NCBI GenBank assembly: GCA_015847255.1
Contig: JADLZK010012650.1
Location: forward strand, 1 to 64,000
Reading direction: 5' to 3'
Origin: Hyparrhenia diplandra
Taxonomy: Eukaryota > Streptophyta > Magnoliopsida > Poales > Poaceae
Length of the DNA: 64,000 nucleotides
The notes below the pieces were generated by a model. The model was not told the origin of the DNA and searched no databases. It saw only the letters and a list, made by a program, of their open reading frames with translations. Below are positions 1 to 10,816 of this stretch, in pieces; the stretch's first letter is position 1, and each line of letters opens with the position of its first letter. The position numbers and the translations under genes are program-made.

Positions 1-181
1 CATCTCCGCCCTCTTTCGGTGGTAGGCGATAGTGGACGGCTGGATGATGCTCCTTGGACTCTCGGTGAGGTGGCAATGGCGGCACGGGTGGTGATGGCGC
101 GGGTTCTGGGCAAAAGCTCAGCCCTGCTCTGCAGGGTGAACGAAGGTGACGCCTTGGGCGCCACATTCTTCCATGGAGGCG

Positions 182-243
182 TCATTTCTGAACCTTGTGC
201 CCCTCGCATACATCATTTCTGAACCTTGTGCCCCTCGCATACG
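182..243. repeat. 31-bp direct tandem duplication
   Basis: Two adjacent copies of a 31-base unit (182-212 and 213-243) differ only at the last base. Nearby a 15-base motif, CGGATGCTTTGCCGC, occurs at 301 and 337 and, with one change, at 363. The surrounding first 900 bases hold no gene I recognise; the short open frames there are cut by the repeats and show no family motif. Confidence 0.85.
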
Positions 244-1104
244 TCACTTAGTACCCCCCGCGCAGATGCTTTGTTACCAAGAGCGTGATGGCCTCATCCA
301 CGGATGCTTTGCCGCGTTGATGGTCGTGAATCGTGGCGGATGCTTTGCCGCTTTGGTTCCAGCGGATGCTTAGCCGCTATGGTTGCTTGTGCAGTTATAC
401 TACACCACCACCTACCTTAGTGTCGAGTCTTCTTATTAGGTTCAGTTGGTTAGGGTTGTTTCGTGGAGGTCGTCACCACCTACCTTGGCTGTTGTTGTTT
501 GTTTGTGCTGTGGGATTTGTTGGTAATCCTTGGATTACTAGCGAATCTTATGTAGAGTCAAGTAATTCAGGTTTACATAAATTTGGGTTACCATACTGTA
601 ATTAAAAAAACAGTACCCATACTATAAAAAAACCGGACATCTCTAGTATCTGAAATTTTGAGTTCGGGCATGGTCATTTCTCTACCACCCGAAATCAGCA
701 TAAAACACAGAATGGACATAACTATATCAGCTTATTAACATAAAAAAATGTGATGTAATAAGCAAAAAAATGATGAGAAAAATACAAGGATCGATTATGT
801 TGGGAAAAAACACGGGCTAACCTAGCGTCTCTTGCATATATTTATATGTAGACCAAATTACAGAATTACATTTGGTTAGCTTCTGATTTACAGGGGAGAC
901 ATACAACAGAAACGAGATTTAATAAGGAGATCCAGAGATAATGGCGGTGTTCTGTTGTCGCACGATCAACACAGTAACAGCTATATCTCCCACGACGCTA
1001 AACAACTGATCGAATGTATACCTTGTACATACTCTGTCTCGATCTGTCATCAACAAACAAATGGAATGCACCCGACCCGATCCATCGGTGGAGGCACGGA
1101 TGCA

Positions 1105-1666
1105 TCAACGCCGTCGCATCCCCTGTGCGGGCGGCGGGTACATGGCGGCGTTGAAGTCCCAGCCATGGACGGGGTCGAGGCCGCGCGCCATGAGCTCCCT
1201 GTACTGCTGGCACAGCGCGCAGGGCTCGCAGCAGAGGTGGACGAGGCAGTCGCAGCAGGGCGCCTCGGGGAGGCCGAACTGCGCGCGCATCATGGCACGG
1301 TACGTGCAGGAGTAGACCCACGTGCACTGCGACCCCGTGAGGCAGGCGATCACCGCGTACAGCGCCCCGCTCGTTGCGCACGACGTCGCGCCGCGGTCCA
1401 CCATCTCTGCGATCCGCCCGAACGTGATGCACGGGCACCAGTACGTCAGGCAGCCTGCGCGCGTGTGCTGCTGAGATTAGCTACCTACCTTTATACCTAG
1501 CACAAGATCGATCGAGCTGAACGAACATCGAGGCTTACAGATGTGGCAGTCGTCCAAGCAGTCGAAGAGACCCGAGGACCACTGCCTGGCCGTTTCCGGC
1601 GACGGGGATGCCGACCACTGGCGCCGCCGACACCCCAGCCGGCTTGTAGGGCATAGCCGGATACAT
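1105..1666 (-). pseudogene. PLAC8/cell-number-regulator family gene, copy 1, frame broken in exon 1
   Basis: PLAC8 proteins (plant FW2.2-like, CNR or PCR proteins) are small cysteine-rich membrane proteins linked to organ size and to heavy-metal transport. Exon 2 (1105-1454) is open. It begins inside the cysteine codon of the CCxxxxCPC signature (here CCLTYWCPC), continues with ITFGR, a hydrophobic stretch and a second cysteine cluster (CCDCLVHLCCEPCALCQQ), and ends QGMRRR-stop. Exon 1 (1539-1666) starts MYPAMPYKPAG and should end in WSSGLFDCLDDC, but that motif lies in another frame: the exon has one base too many (or two too few) between about 1560 and 1625. The donor GTAAGC and the acceptor CAG fit. 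Without the break the protein would be about 158 residues. It could be a true pseudogene or a sequence error; the family call is firm. Confidence 0.88.
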
Positions 1667-1689
1667 CTCCGATAACCAGTTGCTTCTCT

Positions 1690-1960
1690 CGCGTTATGGC
1701 AAGGTGCGGCGGCGGGTGGATCGGCCCCCGCGCGCGCCGAGATCCCAGCCAAGGATCGGAGCGAGTGGTTTCGCTGACCGGCCGGCGACTTGGCAAGCAG
1801 CGCAGGTGATGGGAGGCAACCGGAGACTCTCGTCTGCATGCAAGTAAATATATCGTCGTCCAAGGATCGAGTGGTTGCTGGTGTTCATCGCGCGGCTGGC
1901 CGTGCGGTCGCGAGGTTTTCTTGGCGGTGGTCGCGCGCGCGACATTCCCTCGTGCTATTT
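1690..1960 (-). promoter_or_regulatory. Duplicated promoter block of PLAC8 copy 1
   Basis: The roughly 270 bases upstream of copy 1 are clearly similar to those upstream of copies 2 and 3. Shared stretches include GGCGACTTGGCA, GAGGCAACCGG and GTCGCGAGGTTTT (plus-strand reading). A TATATTTA box on the minus strand lies at 1845-1852, about 180 bases upstream of the ATG. The similarity shows that promoter and gene were duplicated together. Confidence 0.7.
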
Positions 1961-2362
1961 GTTTTTATCACTTCTCTTATATCTCAAGTATCTGCATTTT
2001 TTCCTATATCTCAGGTGCCTAATTTTTTGTTGGTTCAGCCAACATGCAATTTTGTCATTGTTTCACTACAGAAAAAAGGGGTTCATTGTCTCATTTTTTT
2101 TTTTTTTCTTTCAAAAAGATCCGTTGCTGGCTTTCATCGATAAGAGAAGAGCAAAGTAATTGCTCATTTAGCAGAAGTAGCGCCCAGATTTTAGCATTAC
2201 AATCTAGTGATAGTGAATGTATTGCCACCCCTAGGACTTATTATTCTAACTTAGGTGATGATAGGTATTTACAACCACGCCTATTACCTGCCCTCCTCGT
2301 GGCAGTATGTTTTCTAGGCCGCTGTTACCCGCTCTTAGGCTCTTAGCCACATCATTCGCTTC
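1961..2362. other. Intergenic, no gene seen
   Basis: AT-rich sequence with a long T run near 2095-2107. No exon-like block or family motif was seen. Confidence 0.6.
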
Positions 2363-2689
2363 GGCCCTATTTGGTTCCCATAAGTCAGGTGACCTATGAA
2401 GTCAGGTGACTAAAAATTAGTGACTTATAAATCATGTCTGTTTGGTTGTAAGTGACTTATAAGTCAGGGTGGAAAAGAAGAGAAAATGAGTGTCTTATAA
2501 GTCAGAGTAAAAAAGACTTATAAGTCAGGGGTGAAAAAAGAGAAAAGAAAATGGGTGACTTATAAGTCGGAGTAAAAAGAAGAGAAAATAGTTGCAAGTG
2601 ACTTAAGTCCCTACTTTTTGGCAAAATAAGTCACTTATTTTGAATTTTTGACTCATAAGTCACCTGACTTATGGAAACCAAACATGCCC
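2363..2689. mobile_element. MITE with ~31-bp terminal inverted repeats
   Basis: The left end (GGCCCTATTTGGTTCCCATA, then AGTCAGGTGAC) is the imperfect inverse of the right end, which read in reverse is GGGCATGTTTGGTTTCCATA followed by AGTCAGGTGAC. The ends are flanked by TTC on both sides, a possible 3-bp target duplication. Inside, ACTTATAAGTC recurs several times, giving the element a foldback character. It carries no coding capacity. The ends and the 3-bp duplication suggest a PIF/Harbinger-type non-autonomous element, though TTC is not the usual TAA. Confidence 0.8.
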
Positions 2690-4230
2690 TTCATCTTGTA
2701 TAGTTCTGAACAACTGATCCAGTGATTTTGTGACCTCTGTAGAAGACTCGGTTGTTCCTCTCCTTCCACATCTCCTAGAGGGTAAGCATCACCATCGAGT
2801 GCACACCATTTCTTCTTGGCTGCTGAACATTATTTCCCATGTCGTTCATTGTCTCATGTGAATTGTCCTTTTAATTCTACTATACTATACTAGTTGTCTC
2901 ATGTCAGTTGTTGTATGAAAATTCAAAAAAAAAAAAAAAAAAAAGACGCCTCAGATGTAGGAAGTCCCAGTTTTTTGTACCTCTTTTTTTTTGTACGCCT
3001 CTATTAAGATGTTTATCTTCTAAGATCTTTTTGTGTTAGTGGGACTATGATTGATCTGTGAGACTGTAACCGATCGAGCAGGGAACTTCCGATCCCCTTC
3101 CTCCAATGCACAAAATAAACACTAGCTTATTAATTACTCCGTATTGTCGTAGCCTCAAGTTGGGTTAGAGTTGTCAGTTGTGTGGTGACGCTATAGCATT
3201 AGACAAAAGTTTGGTTGGACATGGTACAGAAGCCTCAGTGTTTGTTGATGGCAAAAAGTATCTGTGAGGCACCGTATTATGAGTCATACAAGGAACTAGG
3301 TTGAGACACTGAGTACTTATTATCTTATTCCAATGCCCCATTGCTGTTTACTTATGGACTTTCCTAAGAACCACACTCAGGTGGCATCATTCACCAATTA
3401 ACTGTGCTGACTTTCTACTACAGTTCTTGGAGGAATGCCATTGAGCTAGGCAGATGGCGACAATATTCAATTGTAATGTGGTCCATCTAGAAAATGTGCA
3501 ACGATATGGCGATCAACAAAAAGGTGATGGCGTCGCCAAGAGGAATCATCTACAAGACACTGCTACTCATCAAGTCTCGGAGGCCATTATTGAAGACAAA
3601 GATAGAACCTGTGGCGGAAGACATGATTCAGATGCTGGCGTCGGGTGTGCATTGAGAGTGATAGAGGGGCGGCAAAAAACTCTATTTGTCTTCATTGGAT
3701 GATTTAAGATTGCTGGTTCCATGGCTTTTTGATGTCTGTAATCGAATTCATCTGGTGATGTTTTTTTGCGAGTTGTCATGCCGCTTTGCCGTTATTGGCT
3801 TATTTCTTAGTTTCTTTGTCTAAGTAGAGGTATGTTAGAAGTTTGCTTGATGATTAGTGTGGCACTTATGAGTGCTTCAAAACTTGTAAAACTGGTTAAC
3901 CCAGTGCCTGGACCAATATGGTATTCGATAAATTTTAATAAAGCCGGGTGAATGCCTTGGGTCTAAAAGACACCGGTACTTGATTGGAAGAGCTGTGTGG
4001 CTTTTGTTCATGGTGGAAGCTCCCCTGTGCCTAAATACGTACTCTTGCATGCATCCTCTCATTCCACACAGTTCCCCCACAACAAGCAGGATTGAAGAAC
4101 CAAGTTTTACTAGGAGTAACCAAAATGAGTTCACAAATAGTGATCAGCAAGTGAATATATTGAGATTCTTAGACACTTTTGACAGAATACAAATGATGCA
4201 TGTACTATAACTAGAAGTATCATCTGATTT
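2690..4230. other. Intergenic, no gene recognised
   Basis: Mixed-composition sequence with a 20-base A run at about 2925-2944. Short open frames near 3454-3702 and 3570-3779 show no motif and no splice context, so I do not call them genes. From about 4200 the sequence becomes similar to the 3' flanks of PLAC8 copies 1 and 3. Confidence 0.6.
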
Positions 4231-4432
4231 ACAAGGTCAGGAGACGCGACAGAATCAAGAAGTGCTAAAGAGACCCGGCAACAATAATGGTGTTCTATTG
4301 TCGGACGATCAACAGTAAGTAGCACCTCTGACCTGACGCTAAACAACTGAATATATATCTTGTATTACTCTGTTGTCACTGCCGTCAATCAACAAACGAA
4401 ATGGAGCCGAATCCGATGGATGGATGGATCGA

Positions 4433-5101
4433 TCAGCGTCCCATCCCCTGTGTGGCCGGCGCAGACATGGCGACGCCGGAGGCGGCCCTCTGGGCGTTGA
4501 ACTCCCAGCCGAGGACGGGCTCGTAGCCGCGCGCCTTGAGCTCCCTGTACTCCTGGCAGAGCGCGCATGGCAGGCAGCAGAGGTGGACGATGAAGTCGGC
4601 GCAGGGCGCCTCCGGGAGGCCGTGCTGCGCGCGCAGCCTGCCGCGGTACGTGCAGGAGTAGGCCCACGTGAGATACGCCCCCGACAGGTACTCGATGAGC
4701 GCGAACAGCGCCGCGCTCGTCCCGCACGATGTCGTGCCGTGGTCCACGATCTCCGCCGTCCGCCCGAACGTGATGCACGGGCACCAAAACGTCAAGCAGC
4801 CTGCATGGATATATCACGGATGTATGAGAAGAACATGACGGTGAGCTTTGGTATAGCTCTAGCTGCCTAGCACGAACAAGATCGAGCTGAGGCTGAGGAA
4901 GGTGAGCATCGGAGAGGAAGGAGATCGAGGAGGAGGCCGGCCGGCAGCCGGCCGTCTGTGCTTACATGTGTCCAAGTCGTCGAAGCAATCGAAGAGGCCC
5001 GATGACCACTCCCTGGACGCTCCAGCGCCGGGGAATAAGCCGGCCACCGGCGCCACCACCACTCCGGGCGCCGCCTCGGGCTGCGTAGTATCCGGATACA
5101 T
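4433..5101 (-). CDS. PLAC8/cell-number-regulator family protein, copy 2 (intact)
   Basis: This is the only copy of the five with both exons open. Exon 1 (4966-5101) encodes MYPDTTQPEAA through WSSGLFDCFDDLDT. An intron of 165 bases (GTAAGC to GCAG) splits a cysteine codon. Exon 2 (4433-4800) starts with the signature CCLTFWCPC and ITFGR, followed by a hydrophobic stretch (about residues 72-92) and a second cysteine cluster, and ends QGMGR-stop. The product is 167 residues, a normal length for plant PLAC8 proteins. The family acts in the plasma membrane as small oligomeric proteins affecting cell number or divalent-metal export; the substrate cannot be told from sequence. The start is set by the MYP motif shared by all five copies. 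Odd points: FDDLDTC replaces the FDDCxxC of its neighbours, and the signature has F where others have C or Y. Confidence 0.93.
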
Positions 5102-5149
5102 CTCCAATAATCAGCTGGTGGCCTGATTGCGCTTGCGTGAGCTAGCTTC

Positions 5150-5480
5150 GCCGGGAATGTGGCGTGCCTGGTCGGCCGGCAAAGCTGTGGCGGCGAGTCG
5201 CGGCCTAATTGATTAATCCAATGGCGGCTTGCGCGCGCCGATGCCCAGCCAAGCTAGAGGGGGCAGCCGGTATCGCTGGCCGGCGACTTGGCACGGCAGC
5301 AGCGTAGGTGATCGGAGGCAACCGGTGACTCTAGTCTACGTGCACGTAAATATACGTCTCGGGATGGTCCAAGGATGGATTGAGTGGTTGCTGGCCTTCG
5401 ACGCCGCGGCCGGCCGGCCTGTGGTCGCGAGGTTTTCTCGGCGATGGTCGCGCGCGCGACACACTCGCTTCTCCTCGTGT
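5150..5480 (-). promoter_or_regulatory. Duplicated promoter block of PLAC8 copy 2
   Basis: Similar over its length to the upstream regions of copies 1 and 3. A minus-strand TATATTTA lies at 5347-5354, about 245 bases upstream of the ATG. The conserved GTCGCGAGGTTTTCTCGGCG block (plus-strand reading) lies near 5424-5443. A CT microsatellite sits just outside the block. Confidence 0.7.
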
Positions 5481-5582
5481 CTTTGTTTTTTTTTAACGGC
5501 AGGAGAGCTGGACACCGAGGACACCGGTACATTCCCTCCGTTTTCTGCTCTGCACGTGTGTTCCTCTTCTCAGGGCAAAATA

Positions 5583-5584
<2 letters not shown>

Positions 5585-5627
<43 letters not shown>
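5585..5627. repeat. CT dinucleotide microsatellite
   Basis: About 21 uninterrupted CT units upstream of the copy-2 promoter block, read as GA on the gene's strand. Such runs are common in grass 5' regions and are length-variable. Confidence 0.95.
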
Positions 5628-5628
<1 letters not shown>

Positions 5629-5798
5629 CTCTAATGGTGTGAAAGACTAACGGTATGTGGTGACTTTGTACTTGTATATTGTTTTAAGAAACGCCAGTAC
5701 AAACATATCTTCATTCTTCACTTGTGCAACCTGGTCTAATACTAATTGCTAGTGTAAATGCATCTGTACGTACTACTAGTGGCTCACTTACGCTTCAA

Positions 5799-5948
5799 GG
5801 TGGAAGACTTATCTAATTTGGATATCCATGGATTTTGACAAATGAACTAGAAATTCAAATTTTTATAGGGGACCACCTCTTGCTAATTCATTTTTTTTTT
5901 TGAGCTAGAGACTATCCATTGGACATCCATGGATATCCAACTTCCACC
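5799..5948. mobile_element. ~150-bp MITE, copy a
   Basis: The left end GGTGGAAG...GATATCCATGGA is inverted at the right end (CCATGGATATCCAACTTCCACC). A second, inverted copy lies at 7540-7684. There is no coding capacity. I could not fix the target duplication. Confidence 0.7.
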
Positions 5949-6745
5949 TAGGCTTGCACTAGCTGCATAAAACGGGTTATATTGACTATAATTAGCTAGT
6001 GAAAACATTAATCTGTGACTAGCAAAGGAAGAATTGCTGCAAAGCATAAAGGGTTGTTTGGTTGGAAGCATACCGAGCAACTTCCAGCAAGGGCAACACT
6101 ATTGGAAACTCAGAATACTTTTTGTGTGTGTCAAATTTTTCTGTCATTATATATTTCTGTGTGTATATATTGTCTGAGTACACCGTCACAAAATTTCTTT
6201 TGACAGGATTTGCATTTTTCTGGGTGTTTTTGCACACACAGAAGAATCCGAGTATCTAGTAGTAGGTAAAATTGGATGTCTGGATTTATGCTTGGGCTCA
6301 AACCAAACAAACCCAAGTTTTTGTGCTGATGCTTGGCATTGGACAAAGGCTTGGTTGGAAGAGGTAGTAGAGCAGCAACGTGTACATCCCGTCAATGGTA
6401 AACGAAACAAGGATTTATATGAGAACAACAAGAACATATATAATTGCAATACAAAGGTCGTGTATGAATAGTGAAAATGGTATCGTCAATTTTTTAATGT
6501 CACTGGGGATTACACCCCACCTGAATATATATTGTCAAAGTTGATAGAGATGGCATCAAATGTTACTTGTGCCTTTTGAGTTTTGAAATGTACTTGTTCA
6601 TTGATTTTTTTTTTAGAAAAAGTCATTTTTATTCCGGCCTCTGCAAGAGTTTTTGTACACAACCAATTCTTATTACAAAACCACTCTCTTCTGTTTTTTA
6701 AGCTCTCAAAAAGTGAAATCAAACAAAGGAAAAATTGATTAAATG

Positions 6746-7443
6746 CTAAGCGCTAAACTTTTTAAGTGACGACCATCTATGCTTGGCGAAAATTTCCATG
6801 GCCACAGTCTCCATCATGCGGCATGCCCCCTTCGAGATAAGGTTTGTCATTCTTCTTCTGCAAGGAGATCCAAAAACAGGTCTAATAAGTTGCCCTGGAA
6901 ACAACCTGCAAATAAGAGTATAGTCGTTTCTTATAAAAAAAAATCCCTTCATTTCTATATAGCCAAATAAGACATAAGATTGCACTTGCCCCCATACAAA
7001 TCAGAGCGTGCAAGTGTTGGTCTGTTTGTACTTTCCACAACCTAAATAAGTCGGGTACATTTTTTGGTGGTTCCAGATTAAAAGCCACTTGGCAGATTCT
7101 CCAAATAAATCTAGTCACATGACAACCAACGAACAAATGTTGGATAGTTTCCTTATTGTCACAAAAAACAACATCTATCATCTCCTTTCCATTTTCTCTT
7201 TTTAAAATTGTCTTTGGTTAAAATTACCCCTTTTATCAAGAACCAAATAAATATCTTGATTTTAAGTGGTAACTTTAACTTCCATAACAAATTGTTTAGA
7301 GGTATAGAAATTTGATTAATTAAGTGTTTATACATTGATTGCGCTGTGAAAAAACCTTGTATTGTAAGGCTCCACTTAATTGAATCTTGTTGTTCGTCCA
7401 ACAGCAGTTGGGTATGTCTGTCCAATAGAAATGACATCAACAT
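6746..7443 (-). mobile_element. LINE (L1-type) 3'-end remnant with reverse-transcriptase zinc-binding domain
   Basis: Two adjacent minus-strand frames together resemble the C-terminal zinc-binding region found at the end of plant LINE polyproteins. The upstream part contains LLWKLKLPLKIKIFIWFLIK and LTKDNFKKRKW; the downstream part contains ETIQHLFVGCHVTRFIWRI. The frame changes at about 7170-7180, where the cysteine pair would sit. No reverse-transcriptase core or endonuclease was seen, so this is a 5'-truncated, broken copy. It lies between two inverted MITE copies. Confidence 0.82.
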
Positions 7444-7539
7444 ACATAGATTATATGTGCATTTGGTACATTGCCAGTGTTTTGACTTATCAATTATACT
7501 CCAGAGGCTTAATACTAAGTATCAGTTGTTGTGTTTATT

Positions 7540-7684
7540 GGTGGAAGTTGGATGTTCATGGATGTCCAATGGATACCCTTCAATTAAAAAAAAGAATTAG
7601 GAAGAGATGGCCCCCACCAAAATTTGAATTCCTAGTTCATTTGCTAAAATCCATGGATGTTCAATTTCTGCTCTACCTTCCACC
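7540..7684. mobile_element. ~145-bp MITE, copy b (inverted relative to copy a)
   Basis: Starts GGTGGAAGTTGGATGTTCAT and ends ...CTACCTTCCACC. It matches the 5799-5948 element in reverse orientation, including the internal CCATGGATGT and ACAAATGAAC-like segments. Together the pair brackets about 1.6 kb that includes the LINE remnant. Confidence 0.7.
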
Positions 7685-7976
7685 TCTAGCTGTGTTGTCA
7701 TAACTGACACGTACTGGTGGCAAGATGGAATCTGAAAAATATTTGGTTCTCTTCATGTTACTGTATCTTGGAGATTTGTAGACATGTATTAAGAGAGAAT
7801 ACAAATGTTGTATGTACCATAACTAGAATCAAGTACCTTCTGATTTACAGGGTCATGGAGACACGACAGAAACTAGAAATTCTAATTTAAGAGACCCGGC
7901 GACAATAATGGTGTCCTGTTGTCGGACAATCAACAGTAAGTAGCACCTCCGATCCAATGCTCAACAACTGAAGAAT
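7685..7976 (-). other. Detached 3' flank of PLAC8 copy 3
   Basis: From about 7800 to 7976 this closely follows the 3' flank of copy 2 (4200-4350): shared ...GAGACCCGGC(G/A)ACAATAATGG..., TGTTGTCGGAC(A/G)ATCAACAG and CAACTGAA. Similarity stops at about 7976 and resumes at about 25612, next to copy 3. The insertion therefore separated this flank from its gene. Confidence 0.75.
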
Positions 7977-8119
7977 TTAAAGAGAAGATTGGTGTGGAGG
8001 AAACGCCTCGGCCCCGGGCGTCCGCGGTAGCAAAATTATTTTTCGACCGTCGATTCCGTCATGGGCGTCAGATCGGGTTCTAACTACTTTTTCGGTGCCC
8101 GGCGCTAAATATATAACCT

Positions 8120-8600
8120 CCCTCTTCTTTTCTCGGTAAAAAAAAAACTCTCTCGTTCGGCTCCGTCTCTCCGCCGCTGCCGTCGGGGGGAGGGCTCCGC
8201 CCAGCAGCCCGCGCCTCGGCCGCTCAGCGCCTCCGCCCCGCTTCCCCCTCCCCTCTCCGGCTTCCTCTCTCCTTCTCTCCCTCCCTCCCTCCTCCGCGTT
8301 GCCTGCGGCGGCCGGCGTCGGCGGTAGCGGCACTGCTTATGCGCGCGGCGTCATCGTCCCGACCCCCGCACGGCCGGCGGGCGCCTCGGTGCCAGCCGGC
8401 GCACCACCCCCTCCCCGCGGCGTCCTGGTTCGGCTGCTCCGTTCTTCGTCGGCGTCGTGCGACCTAGGTTTTAGTCTCTTTCCTCCTCCTCTCTCCCTTC
8501 TTACCTCTCCCTACGGGATCCCTCTCCTTGCGCTCGCTGAGGCTCGCTCCCCGCCCCTCATCCCACGCGATCTATTTGCGAGATGAATTGTTCGCCTACA
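8120..8600 (+). other. GC-rich leader resembling a grass 5' UTR/first exon
   Basis: Pyrimidine- and GC-rich sequence (CTCTCTCGTTCGGCTCCGTC, then many CCTCCTC runs) gives way at about 8590 to AT-rich, intron-like DNA. A possible TATA-like TAAATATATAA lies at 8106-8116, just upstream. No convincing protein is encoded. It probably came from the 5' end of the captured kinase gene, but that is inference. Confidence 0.4.
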
Positions 8601-8875
8601 TTTGGACAAAACCCTAGCCGTCTGGCCTCATCTTTTTCGACATGGTTTCGGACCATAGAGGTGCATTAAGCATGTCTAGCAATCTCATGTACGATTTCAT
8701 ACCTGTTCGGTTGATTTGCATATATTCAACATGTTCGATTTTGTGATTTGGTCGGGTTTATGGTTCCATCTATGAAATTGTATTTTCTTTTAGTGGGCTC
8801 AGATTCGGTCTCGTACTGTTCAATTGTGTGCGGATATACTAAATATGTGCTATCTTGTGATCCAATATTACGAGC

Positions 8876-9296
8876 TATTTAAAATTTCTACTAATCATTT
8901 GCAAAGGTTATTTGTTGTGTGCGCTCTTGAAGTTGTACACCTGATTATATTATGTTCAGAAATCAATATCTAAAAATTGGCATATATAGGCATGCTTTTT
9001 ACCTCCGCCAGCTTGTTTGTTGCAATCACACAACAATGATAGGTTTGTTGGGAACTACAGTGGTGGCGAGGTTGCTGTTGGAGTTCTTGACCTTGACAAT
9101 TTGAAACAAAATGCATGCACTGAATTTAACCAAGAAGTCTACATTTTATGGTATTTAAAATTTCTACTGAATCATTTGTAAGGTTATTTGTTATGTGCGC
9201 TCTTGAAGTTGTACACCTAATTATATTATGTTCAGAAATCATATCTAAAAATTGGCATATATAGGCATACTTTTACCTCTATCAGCTTGTTTGTTC
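8876..9296. repeat. Direct duplication of a ~140-bp segment, ~281 bp apart
   Basis: TATTTAAAATTTCTACT...CAGCTTGTTTGTT occurs at about 8876-9018 and again at about 9157-9296 with few differences. The first kinase exon fragment lies between the copies, so the duplication arose within the captured gene's intron region. Confidence 0.85.
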
Positions 9297-9444
9297 ATAT
9301 ATACATATACCTAGCCTTCACCTTCTATGTCATTTTTCAGGTTTTTCGATTCATCGGTCCATTCACAAAGCCGGATTTAACAAAACCAAAATCTTTACAA
9401 GGTATAGCAACTGAATTTTCTTTTTGCTTCGATGGTTGGCCTTA
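9053..9444 (+). pseudogene. Raf-like protein kinase exon fragments, N-lobe
   Basis: Two exon-like pieces read as protein kinase. At 9053-9148 the frame gives NYSGGEVAVGVLDLDNLKQN then TEFNQEVYIL, matching the beta2-beta3 strands and helix C of plant Raf-like (STY/ACT-type) kinases. At 9341-9444, after a TTTTTCAG acceptor and before a TTAC|GTAAGT donor, it gives VFRFIGPFTKP and IATEF, matching the VVRFIGACTKP region and the hinge. The beta3 lysine (VAVKVL in active kinases) is glycine here. Continuation lies beyond the retrotransposon at 21571. It is a non-functional fragment. Confidence 0.72.
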
Positions 9445-9509
9445 CGTAAGTATTTGGTTGTAATTACTTAAAGTGAGAAGAGGCTCTTGTTGAAATACCA
9501 AACCTGCGT

Positions 9510-10816
9510 TGTCGGGGACCTAAATATTGGGCCCCGGACATTCTCAAACTATGAGAATACGCGAGCTGCCAAGGCCCGGTAAAAACTAGTCGCTATCATC
9601 CGCGCGGGCGGCCCGGCCGGACGATGGACGAGCCATTGGCCACGGCGCTCACATAACACGAAATCGGTACGGACGGCCCACAAAGCGGCCCAAATGGAGC
9701 CACCACGACGTAAAGAGCTCATCCACGCCACGGGACAAGGTCAGGACCTCCGCCCGAACAACGAACCATGGCGTTCCACGTCGGCAAAGAGCAAACCATG
9801 GCTCGGACTCGACCGCATCTCCGTTCGTCCGAGGCTGGCCCTAGCTCACCAGGCCGGGAGAAATCTCGCCGCCCAGGGTGGCCAGCCTCACCACCCGGCG
9901 CAAAAACTCCGCCTCCCGCCCGAGGAGACCAGCTCTCCATCCTCGGGTGAGGCAGCCAACCAGCCCGTCTAGGAGTCGCCGACCTCGGGCGTGGGAGGAC
10001 CCGGCCCGGAGGAGGGAAACCGCCGCATTCAATGCGGTCGCACGACAAAGCTGACGGGCGCCCGAGTGCCATCGACGCGGCCAAATCGAATCGAGCGCGA
10101 TCGTCTCCCCAATCCGGCGATGGGGCAAAAAGCTGAACCGGTGGCGTGTTACACCACCCGCGCGGAAACCAGAATGACCTTTGTTCATTTCGAGCACCGT
10201 CAAAAACGCCACGTTGGGCGGACCCCGGGCACTTGACACGCGCCCGGCAAGAACGGGACCGGCCCCCGCCATGGAGACGTGAGGGCCTCCACAGGACCCG
10301 GGGCGTTGGCGGCGGACGTCCACCATCGGGTCGACGCGTGTCTTCGATCAAGCAACATCCAAGCGGACCCACCCCCGGCAGCGCATGCAACCGGTGTAGC
10401 CTCGGGGAATTAGCCACCTAGGGCGTCCCACAGTGTAAACATTATCTCTCTCCCTCCTATAAAAGGGGGGAGTAATGCCTCATTAGGGAGGACTTTTCGA
10501 GAGGATTCGATTCGGTCGAGCCGCTCAACTCCGAGTTCACACGGAGAAAGCGCACACCACCACCACCATAACCACGATCGTGGGGGCTTGAGACCCGCGT
10601 CTCTCCCCATGACGCTTTGTAACCCCCTACTGCAGGCTCACCTTTGGCGGCTTGAGGTAACACGGCGAGCCACCCTTTGGGCGTAGGGCCCGTTGGCCTG
10701 AACGGGATAAACGCTGCGTCCGTGTCCATCTTGCGCTACGCCATCGAGGAGGCACCGCGCTTATAAATTCTTTATTGCCGGCACCGAGGCACCCACCGTT
10801 CCTCGAAAACGCCCGG
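9510..10816 (+). repeat. Left (5') LTR
   Basis: Starts TGTCGGGGACCTAAATATTG and matches the right LTR along its length. Its end is poorly kept: ...AAAACGCCCGGCCGG replaces ...AAAACGCCGACA of the right copy, so the last bases are approximate. The sequence just after it, TTGAGCGCGCAGCGTAGGGG, sits where the primer-binding site should be and looks like a degraded one. Confidence 0.85.
10458..10468 (+). promoter_or_regulatory. LTR TATA box
   Basis: TATAAAAGGGG in the left LTR, repeated in the right LTR at about 21069 (TATAAAAGGGG), each followed by AGTAATGCCTCATTAGGGAG. This is the likely core promoter for the retroelement RNA. Confidence 0.7.

Noticed and set aside
955..1500. Long plus-strand open frame over PLAC8 copy 1
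   Set aside because: It is the antisense shadow of GC-rich exon 2; the minus strand carries the conserved cysteine motifs. The same holds for 4373-4870, 25838-26134 and 28543-28947.
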